A DNA stretch of 64,000 nt from Verrucomicrobiota bacterium. GTDB lineage: Bacteria; Verrucomicrobiota; Verrucomicrobiia; Chthoniobacterales; SZAS-18. The stretch spans positions 1-64,000 of the forward strand of contig JAFAXH010000087.1 in assembly GCA_019241085.1 (NCBI GenBank). Reading direction: 5' to 3'. The notes below the pieces were generated by a model that saw only the letters and a list, made by a program, of their open reading frames with translations, did no database searches and was not told the origin of the DNA. Below, one piece after another: positions 1 through 7,900 of this stretch (within the stretch, counting starts at the first letter, position 1; each line of letters opens with the position of its first letter). A program made the position numbers and the translations under genes.

Positions 1-41
1 GAGGGTCCACGGTGACGCAGACCCTCCCCGATCTATTTTTT
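1..41 (+). terminator. Possible Rho-independent terminator of a gene left of the window
   Basis: A 7-bp perfect stem (GAGGGTC at 1-7 pairing with GACCCTC at 20-26) is followed, after an 8-base gap, by a T run at 35-41. The gap between stem and T run is longer than usual, and the hairpin may be cut by the window edge, so the call is tentative. Confidence 0.3.
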
Positions 42-144
42 GGAACCGTTCCGCTTCTGCGTGCGGATGCGCGCCACAATGAGGGCGCGGAGAAGCGGGT
101 TTGCCGTTGCTGAGCCTGCCAAAGCCGGTTACGCTCCGCATCGG

Positions 145-696
145 ATGCAGCACCCGCCTTCGGCAGACGATTTCGCCTACGCACTCGAAAACACCCGCTT
201 GATCGTGGCGCCGCGCGGACGGATCGCCACGTTTGGCAGCACGACGTTTCATTTCCAACTCATCACCGAGCTGATGGATTGCGTGGACGACGTGCGCATC
301 CGCGAGGGGAGCATGCACGCGGATCGTCCGCAAATCCTGGCACCCGAGGGACTGGCGCGCCTGCTCTTGGAAGGGTTTGGCGAAAAAGCGCATGAGTTCG
401 CCGACCAATTCGCCGAACGCTTGCGCGCGTCCGGACAAAAGCTGCCCGCGGCTTTGCGTTACGGCTTTCACTTCCGCCGCTCCGAGGTGCGCGAGACGCT
501 CGTGCGCGGCGAGAGCATCGACAGCGTGTCCGACCGACTCGGCGCGCTGGCGGAAGCCGCCAACGATCCATTGCGCGCGGTGGTGCAAGGAGTGGACGAT
601 GCCTGGGAGGGTTGTCTGCTGAAATTCACGCTCGACTTGATCGGCACTTCCGCGACCGGCAACCTCGGCGACCTGCGTGGCCGCGGACTGCTCTGA
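145..696 (+). CDS. Conserved-looking hypothetical protein, 183 aa
   Basis: I do not recognise a named domain. The reading frame is open from 40, but the coding character begins at the ATG at 145; upstream residues are arginine-rich and look like non-coding read-through, so the start is placed at 145. The protein has a clear soluble alpha/beta look: residues LIVAPRGRIATFGS near the N-terminus, a phrase FHFQLITELMD, and an acidic stretch VDDAWEGCLLKFTLDLI near the C-terminus. There is no signal peptide or membrane segment. It lies 80 bp upstream of, and on the same strand as, the LysM protein gene. Confidence 0.7.
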   Translation: MQHPPSADDFAYALENTRLIVAPRGRIATFGSTTFHFQLITELMDCVDDVRIREGSMHADRPQILAPEGLARLLLEGFGEKAHEFADQFAERLRASGQKLPAALRYGFHFRRSEVRETLVRGESIDSVSDRLGALAEAANDPLRAVVQGVDDAWEGCLLKFTLDLIGTSATGNLGDLRGRGLL

Positions 697-776
697 GTGT
701 GGCGGGCAAATAAACTCGCCGTCGAAGCCAGCCAGCCAGCAGCCGCGTTTGTTCCGCTTTTTTTCCCGATCCGCGC

Positions 777-1628
777 ATGAGGATTTTTAAGGCGCTCGTC
801 ATCCTCTTCTTGCTCGCCGGGCTGGCTGCCTTCGGTCTTGGCTCCTGGTATTTTTTGGTTTACAAGCCGCAACAAGACGACGCCAGGGCGGTCGCCACCG
901 CAGGCGCACGCAGTCAGGCGACGCCCGACCCGAGCTCACCGGATTTCGAGAAAGCCCGCGCGCTCCGGCGCGAACATAAACTGCCCGAAGCGCGCGCCGC
1001 GCTCATGGCGTTGCTCGACAAATTCCCCGACAGCTCCCATCGCGACGAGGTGGAAGCCATGATCGGCGGCATCAACGTCGAAAGCGCGCTCAATGGTCTG
1101 CCGGGACCGGACAAATTGGAATACACGGTGCGCAGCGGCGACACGCTGGACAAGGTGGCGCGGCGGTTAAAGAGCAGCGCGGAGTTGATCTTCCGCGCCA
1201 ACGGACTGACAACCTCGCGCCTGCGCATCGGGCAAAAGCTCGTCGTTCCCCAGCTCGACGTGGCGCTGGAGATTCACCTCGATGACCACAAAGTTTTGCT
1301 CCGCAACCGTGGCGCATTCTTCAAATCCTATCGGATCAAAACTCTCCGGGTGCAGGTTAAAAAAACTTTTCCCGAGATTAAAACCAAGGTCTTCGAGAAG
1401 CTCGCGTTCAAGAACGGCTTGCGCGTCATTTTCGGCAGTCCCGGTTTTGCGGAGAGCATCCGCGCAATCTCGGTGGTCGGACAGCCGGGTTACACGATCT
1501 TTGGCGAGCCGGACGACCCGGCGGGCGAGAAACCTCCGGCCGGCGGCATCGGACTCGAAGCTGGCGACGTGGAGGAAATCCACGCGCTCGTCAACGTCGG
1601 CACGCCCGTGACGATTACCAAGGAATAG
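777..1628 (+). CDS. Membrane-anchored LysM protein with degenerate L,D-transpeptidase (YkuD-like) domain
   Basis: 283 aa. Residues about 5-28 form one N-terminal transmembrane anchor; 55-95 look like a helical pair; 115-159 are a LysM peptidoglycan-binding domain (YTVRSGDTLDKVARRL ... IGQKLVVPQ). Residues 161-281 follow the outline of an L,D-transpeptidase fold, ending GDVEEIHALVNVGTPVTI, which matches the tail of YkuD proteins. The YkuD catalytic signature (SHGC followed by I/V-R) should sit at about 253-260 but reads PPAGGIGLE; the whole protein contains no cysteine. It should therefore bind peptidoglycan but not cross-link it. The function as a structural or regulatory pseudo-enzyme is inference. 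accA follows 78 bp downstream. Confidence 0.75.
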   Translation: MRIFKALVILFLLAGLAAFGLGSWYFLVYKPQQDDARAVATAGARSQATPDPSSPDFEKARALRREHKLPEARAALMALLDKFPDSSHRDEVEAMIGGINVESALNGLPGPDKLEYTVRSGDTLDKVARRLKSSAELIFRANGLTTSRLRIGQKLVVPQLDVALEIHLDDHKVLLRNRGAFFKSYRIKTLRVQVKKTFPEIKTKVFEKLAFKNGLRVIFGSPGFAESIRAISVVGQPGYTIFGEPDDPAGEKPPAGGIGLEAGDVEEIHALVNVGTPVTITKE

Positions 1629-1706
1629 CTGGCGAGCGCGCCGCGAGCATGTCATTTGCCGATTGCGGAGCGCGCCAGATTTTATGAGAGTGCGGCCCAT
1701 CGCCCT

Positions 1707-2675
1707 ATGAACACCCTGCCTTTGGAATTCGAGAAACCGATCGTGGAACTGGAGCGCAAGCTCGAAGACCTCAAGCGCCATCTGCACGGCCAGGAAGTGA
1801 ATGCCGACCCCGAGGTGCGGCGCATCGCCGAGCGCATCGACAAGACGCGCCAGCACATCTATCGGAACCTCACCGCCTGGCAGCGGGTGCAGATCGCCCG
1901 GCATCAGGCGCGGCCTTATTCGCTGGATTATTTGCGCCTGGCGTTTCGTGATTTCATCGAACTGCACGGCGACCGGCTCTTTTCCGATGACAAAGCGATG
2001 CCCGGCGGGCTGGCAACGATTGGCGAGTTCAAGTGCGTCGTCATCGCGCACCAAAAAGGCCGCGAGGTGAAGGAAAATGTGCGGCGCAACTTTGGCAGCG
2101 CGCACCCCGAAGGCTACCGCAAGGCGCTCCGCCTGATGCGCATGGCGGAGAAGTTCGGCCTGCCGGTCGTTTCGTTCATCGACACGCCCGGCGCCTATCC
2201 CGGCGTGGGCGCCGAGGAGCGGCACGTCTCGGAATCCATCGCCGTCAACCTGCGCGAGATGATGATCTTAAAAACGCCGACGGTCGCCGTGGTCATCGGC
2301 GAGGGCGGCAGCGGCGGCGCGCTCGGCATTGGCGTGTCAGATCGCGTGTTGATTTTGGAAAACGCGTATTATTCCGTCATCAGTCCCGAAGGCGCGGCGG
2401 CAATCCTGTGGAAGCATCGCCAGCACGCCGCCGAGGCAGCGGAAGCGATGAAACTCGGCGCGCGCGAATTGCAAGAATTCGGCATGGTGGACGAAATCAT
2501 CCCCGAGCCGCTCGGCGGCGCGCACCATGACCACGAGGCCAGCGCCCGCGCCTTGCAGGAAGCGGTGCTCAAACATCTGCGCGAATTGCGCGCGGTGCCG
2601 GCGGATGAACTGGTGGCAAAACGTTACGCCAAGTTTCGCCGCTTCGGCGCGTTCGAGGGCGGCAAGGCAATTTAG
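1707..2675 (+). CDS. accA: Acetyl-CoA carboxylase carboxyltransferase subunit alpha
   Basis: 322 aa from the ATG at 1707, the usual AccA size; the frame is open from 1656 but the upstream residues do not resemble the family. AccA is half of the carboxyltransferase that moves the carboxyl group from carboxybiotin to acetyl-CoA to make malonyl-CoA for fatty acid synthesis. Visible signatures: N-terminal helical region FEKPIVELERKLEDLKRHL, the DRLFSDD segment, FIDTPGAYPG, the glycine-rich oxyanion segment GEGGSGGALGIGVSD, and YYSVISPEGAAAILW. No zinc finger is present, so AccD must be encoded elsewhere. Its 3' end overlaps the 3' end of the convergent tamA-like gene by 4 bp. Confidence 0.95.
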   Translation: MNTLPLEFEKPIVELERKLEDLKRHLHGQEVNADPEVRRIAERIDKTRQHIYRNLTAWQRVQIARHQARPYSLDYLRLAFRDFIELHGDRLFSDDKAMPGGLATIGEFKCVVIAHQKGREVKENVRRNFGSAHPEGYRKALRLMRMAEKFGLPVVSFIDTPGAYPGVGAEERHVSESIAVNLREMMILKTPTVAVVIGEGGSGGALGIGVSDRVLILENAYYSVISPEGAAAILWKHRQHAAEAAEAMKLGARELQEFGMVDEIIPEPLGGAHHDHEASARALQEAVLKHLRELRAVPADELVAKRYAKFRRFGAFEGGKAI

Positions 2676-4909
2676 AACGCGAAGCCGAAGGAGAAATGGA
2701 ACGCGCCGAACGCTTCGTTCTGGCGCGGGTCCGGGTTCACGCCGTAGTCGAGGCGCAGCGGGCCGATGGGCAGATTGTAGCGCAGCCCGGCGCCGATGCC
2801 GTAACGTTCGTCCGTAAAGCCGAGCTGGCTCGCGCGCGGACGCAAGTTGCCCGCGTCAAAAAACACCGCGCCGCGCAAATCCTGCAAACTGGCGACAATC
2901 GGAAACAGATATTCGAGATTGAAAATCGTATAAGCCTGGCCGCCAATTGCCTGACCGCTGCTCTTGTCGTAGGGGCCGAGTTCACGCTCGGCAAAGGAAC
3001 GCACGCTCGTCGCGCCGCCGTTGAAAAAACGTTCGTCGATGGGGAACACCGTGACCTTTGGCGGCACCGGCGTCTTCGGATCGTTGTCCTGGAAAAACGG
3101 CGCGTCGCCCGCGAAGGCCGTCATCGTGTTGCCGAACGGCTGCACAAAACCCGCGCGGAAGCCCGCGGCGAGCGTCTGATTTTTCGGTAATGCCCACAGG
3201 TAGGTCGCTCGGAACGTGCCGCGATAAAAACTCAGGTCGCCGCCGAGCACATGATCGGCCACGTCAAAGCTGACGCTCGACACCAAGCCGCGCGTCGGCG
3301 CCACGGGATTGTCGCGCATGTCGAGCGCTGCGCTCACGCCGAGCGAAGTCGTCGTGTAGCTCAGCGTGCCGGCATTGCCCGGATCAATCGAGAGGCTGCC
3401 GAGCTTGTCGTATTTCACGAGCGCGAAGGCCGAGACGCGGAACTGTTTGGTGATTGGCCGGCTCAACTCCGCGAGGAAGCCGCCTTCGTTTTTCGTGTAA
3501 GCATCGAGGTCGCGCGTCTGCGCGTAGATTCGCGTGTTGAGCTGATTTTTTGATTCCAGAAAATACGGGTCGCGATAGTTCAATTCCCCCGCCAGCGTGC
3601 GCGTGGAATAATCAATCGTGAGCGTCACCGGCCGGCCGGTGCCGAGCCAATCGCGATCGCGCAATTCGATGCCGAAAATCGGTCCTTCAAACGTGCCGTA
3701 GCCGAGGGAAAAACCGACCTCGCGCGTCTTTGCCTCCTGCGCTTCGATGTCGAGCCGCAAGGTGTTGTCCGGCTGCGGCACCGGCTGGACGCGCAGCAGG
3801 TTGAACAACCCGGTGCGCAATTGTTCCTGATAAACTTCATCGAGCGCCTCCGCCGTGTAAATCTGCCCGGCCAGCACGGCGAAGCGGTTGTGCAAATACT
3901 GCGGCTTGAGCCGGCCTTTCATCTGCACGGTGTTGCCATCGAAACGATAAAGCGCGCCAGCATTGATAATGAGCCGCACCGGAATCCGGCCGCGCGCATC
4001 GGCGGCGTTGGCGTCGCTCTCGGCGGTGACAGCGGCAGCGTAGTAACCGCGACGCTTGTAGAACGTCTCGATCCGCCGCGCCATCTCATCGACGCGCGGC
4101 TTGGTGTATGGCAGCGCGACCATGTCGGCGAGTTGCCCGCGCACAGCGGTGTCGCCGAACACGGCGGGATTGACCAACGCGATTTCGCCGAACGAGTATT
4201 GCCGGCCTTCAACGATGGAAACCGTGATGTCAGCGCGCGTGCGTTCGTTGGTGTAACGCACCTCGGGCGGCGAGCCGATGCGTTCGTCGAGGTAGCCGAG
4301 CGCGAGGTAGTAGCGATTGATGAGTTCAACGCCTTTTTGCACATCCTGCTCGGCGTAGGGCAGCGCATTTTCCGGCGTGCCGCGCGGATAGCGCTCGCGC
4401 GTTGTGCCGACGACAAACTCGCGCAGGTTCACGCTATCGGCGTGCGCATTGCCGACGAAACGAATGTCGCCGAGCAGCGCGCGCGGTCCTTCGTTCACCC
4501 GCAGCCGCACGCGGTTCGGACCGAGCACGTCGTAGGCGACATTGGCCGCGGCGTAGCCGTCCTTGCGATAAAGGAGTTCGAGGAAAAACGCCGCGTCATC
4601 CGCGGTCGCTTCCGAGACGCCTTCGCGCGTCATCGTGTCGAGCGGGTCCGCCAGCGCGGTGCGCAAATCGGCCTCGGGAAAAGCGGTGACGCCCGCGAAT
4701 TCCACCGTCGTCTTGCCCGCGGTGATGGCCGACGGCGGCGTTGCCGGCTCGCGATGTTGTGGATGAAACAAGGCGCACGAAGGCAGCAGCAAAACCGCTG
4801 CGAAAAGTTGCAGCCAGCGCCACAGCTTAGGCGACAGCGCAAGACGCACGACCTCCCGATTGGACGCGTTTTTTGCGTCCGATAATGGCTGAAAAAATCC
4901 TTCGTTCAT
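2672..4909 (-). CDS. tamA: Omp85-family outer-membrane assembly protein, TamA/TamL-like
   Basis: 745 aa. The N-terminus has a hydrophobic signal (RWLQLFAAVLLLPSC, Cys45) that ends in a lipobox-like LPSC, raising the possibility of a lipoprotein. Residues about 65-340 hold POTRA-type repeats (e.g. GDIRFVGNAHAD, YRFDGNTVQMKG). Residues about 390-745 form the 16-strand barrel domain (bacterial surface antigen), with many GYGTFEG/GLRYNLPIGPLRLDYG strands and the terminal outer-membrane phenylalanine. Its ATG directly abuts the tamB stop codon, so the two are certainly co-transcribed. TamA works with TamB in moving lipids and proteins to the outer membrane. A BamA paralogue is the alternative; the tamB linkage favours TamA. 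Confidence 0.85.
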   Translation of the reverse strand: MNEGFFQPLSDAKNASNREVVRLALSPKLWRWLQLFAAVLLLPSCALFHPQHREPATPPSAITAGKTTVEFAGVTAFPEADLRTALADPLDTMTREGVSEATADDAAFFLELLYRKDGYAAANVAYDVLGPNRVRLRVNEGPRALLGDIRFVGNAHADSVNLREFVVGTTRERYPRGTPENALPYAEQDVQKGVELINRYYLALGYLDERIGSPPEVRYTNERTRADITVSIVEGRQYSFGEIALVNPAVFGDTAVRGQLADMVALPYTKPRVDEMARRIETFYKRRGYYAAAVTAESDANAADARGRIPVRLIINAGALYRFDGNTVQMKGRLKPQYLHNRFAVLAGQIYTAEALDEVYQEQLRTGLFNLLRVQPVPQPDNTLRLDIEAQEAKTREVGFSLGYGTFEGPIFGIELRDRDWLGTGRPVTLTIDYSTRTLAGELNYRDPYFLESKNQLNTRIYAQTRDLDAYTKNEGGFLAELSRPITKQFRVSAFALVKYDKLGSLSIDPGNAGTLSYTTTSLGVSAALDMRDNPVAPTRGLVSSVSFDVADHVLGGDLSFYRGTFRATYLWALPKNQTLAAGFRAGFVQPFGNTMTAFAGDAPFFQDNDPKTPVPPKVTVFPIDERFFNGGATSVRSFAERELGPYDKSSGQAIGGQAYTIFNLEYLFPIVASLQDLRGAVFFDAGNLRPRASQLGFTDERYGIGAGLRYNLPIGPLRLDYGVNPDPRQNEAFGAFHFSFGFAF

Positions 4910-7900
4910 CTACCGGAAGCGCAGCAAATATTTGATCCTTCCGCGGAGATCGCCTTCGACGCCGAAATCGCCGATGAACTGGAATTGATCGTTGATCTTG
5001 AACCGCGCGCCGACGCTCTGTTTGCCAGTCTTCGGGTCCACGTCGCCGACGCTTACATCGACCCGGTCGGCGAGCGTCGGTTGCGGGTCGGCGTTCGCGC
5101 TCGCGGTGCGGTTTTTCTTGAACGTGCGCCGATACAAATCCTGCAACACCAGCAGCGTCGCCTTGCCCCCGAGCGCCTGCGAGTTGCCGGTCAATTCCGC
5201 CGGCGTCGAGCCGGTGGCGAGCAGCGCCACGATGTCGGATTGCGGCAGCGGCGGCTCGCTGGTGAACTGCGTCTTCGGATCGCGCGCGCGACCGGAGATA
5301 TACACCGTCACGAGCCGGTCGCGAATCTGGCTGGTGCCGCGCAAATCGAGCGCGGGATTGAGCGGCTGATCGGCGGTGAACTGGATGTTGCCATTCTGAA
5401 TTTCCAACCGGCTGAACGGCAGCGTGGCGGTGAGATTTTCCACCTGCACGTAGCCGTTGAGCAAAGGCTTTTGCCCGGTGCCCGCCAGGCTGAGATCAAC
5501 GAGCGCGCGGCCGTTGGCGAGGTTGCCGCGGACGATGAACGGATCGTCGGTTTTCAGGCTCAGGTCGAATTTCCAATTCCGCAAAATTGGCGGCAACTGC
5601 TCGGCAATGGCTTCCGGCCCGTAACCACTCTGCGCAACAGCGGGCGGCGCGGGCGCGGGCTTGCCGGGCAGGTTCAGCGGCAGGATGTCGATGTCTTTTA
5701 GAAATCGTCCCTTTGTCACGCCGACCCGGCCGGAAACCGTGGCCGCGAGCAGCGGGCCGGTCACGCGCACGTCGGCGTTTACGCGCGCGGTGAGGTTGTC
5801 CGTGCGCATCGCGAGCACATCGTTGGCCTTCGCGGCCAACTCGAGCGTCGGCTCGGTGAGCTTGGCGCAATCAATGCGTCCGTCGGCCGTCGCGCGGCCG
5901 CCGCCCACGACCACGCCAAACCGCTCGATGCGCACGGTGCGGTCGTTGAGCACGATGCGCGCTTGCAAATCGCGCAGCGCCGGCACGGTGATGTTCTCCG
6001 CGCGCGCGGCGGGCACGTTGACCTCGACGGAACCGCTCAGCGCCGGCCGTTCGATCGTGCCGTTTACGCGCACGTCCGCCGCCGCCGTGCCTTCGATGAA
6101 GCGCACGGCTGGAACCAAATTTTTCACAAAGCCAAGCTGCGTCGGCGGCAGATTCACCACGAGTGAGACGGGCGATTTCGGATCCACGCTTCGCTGGCTC
6201 AACAGCGCCTGCACATTCAGCGGCACGTTGCCCTTGATCGTCAGCGGCGCGATCTGCGGCTGACGCACGCTGGCGTCGAGGTTCAAGCGGTCATCACGAA
6301 AGTAAAGGTCCACGTCCGCGTCGGCGGGCGCGAGTTTTTCCGTCTGCTTCGTGCGCAGCGTCCGCGCGGCGACTTTCACCTCGGCAAAGAGTTTCGAAAG
6401 CCGGCCCTTGGCGAGAATGGTGAGCGCGAGCGTGCCACTGGCGGGCGAATTTGTCTGGCCGGGAAACGCGGCGCGATAAATCGTGTCGAGCGGGATGGGC
6501 TTGGAATCGACGTTTACGTCGATGGCGTCCACGTCGGGCACCGGGCCGCCTGGCGCGGAAAGTTTGGCCGGCTCGAAGGGAAGCTGCGCGTAGCCGGCGA
6601 GCAACTCGTTGTTGCCTTGCCGCAGATGCACATTGTCGAGCCGCAGCAGATTTTCTTTCAAAGCCAGCGTGCCGCTGAATTGCAGCCCATTGAGCGTGAA
6701 GCTCAAAGTTTGAAAATCGGCGGTCGTCGGCGTGAAGCCGCCTGCCACGTCGGCGTCGAGCGGTCCGAGCGCGTTGAACTCCACGCCGCGCGCGATCACC
6801 GTGAGATTGCCATCGAGCGCGGAGTTGGCCGCGGACGGAGCGTCCGCCGCGCTGGCACTCGCGAGTTGGCCGCGGCTTTGGAAACGCAACTGCACCGCGC
6901 CGGCGAGCCGCGTTTCGTTGTTGCTGTTGTGCGCACCCGCGGGTGCTGCTGTTGTCGCTTTCGGCGGCGGCGCGGCCGGCTTCTTTTTCACGGCTGGTTC
7001 GCCCAGCGTGGGCGCGGGCGTTTTGGCGCTGGCAGTCGTTTGGGTGCTCGGAACAAACACGCGCAGGAGCGGCTCGAACGAGCGCAAATCCGTGAGGTTC
7101 GCCTCGACGCTGGTTTGATAGTTGAACGGCGCCATCGTGTCCGACTGCCCGCTGACGGTGAGCGTGTTTTTGTCGTCGAATTTCACGACGAAATTTTCGA
7201 TGCGCGCCGCGCCGTTTTCGATCTGCACCCGGCCGTCCAAAGTTTGGAGCGCGCGCGCGCCGCCCGCCCGCAGCTCGCTGGCGTTGACGACAATTTGGCC
7301 GTCGTTGAGCCTCACGCCAGGCTTGCCGTCGGGGTGAGCCGGCGCGGCATTCAACTCGCCGCGCAAGTGCGTTTGCAAACGCGCTGCGCCGGCGACGGTT
7401 TGCTTGAAACCATTCGCGCGTAAGGCTGGCTCAAACGCGGCTAGATTCGGCAGGTCGGCGTTGACGCCAAGATCAAAGGCGCGCGTGCCCGCGAGCGCGA
7501 ATTCGCCATTGATCCCGACCGCGTTTTTTTCATCGAAACGCACCGCGCCGGTTTCGATGACGGCGCGGCCGTTGTGCGCGACGATGCGTGCATCGAGGTC
7601 CGCGACGCGCGCGCCCGCGGCGAGCAGATTGCGGCCTGCGGCTATGATCGTTCCGTCGAGTTGGGCGTCGTTTGCGCCGGGCGCGGTTTCGAGCCGGCCG
7701 GTCAAGTCGGCGTTGGCTTGCAGCGCGCCGGCCACGGTTTTGTCCAGACCGTTGGCGCGGAGCACGGGGTTGAAAACGCCGAGGTCGGGCAGATTCAGCG
7801 TGAGCTTGCCGGTGAACGAATACGGAGCCGCGAGCGCCATTTGCCCGCCGACATCGAGGCTATTTTTTTCGTCGAATTGAACGTGACCGACGGTGATCGT

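Noticed and set aside
1167-2225. 352-aa minus-strand frame opposite accA
   Set aside because: Shadow of accA and the LysM gene; no family motif.
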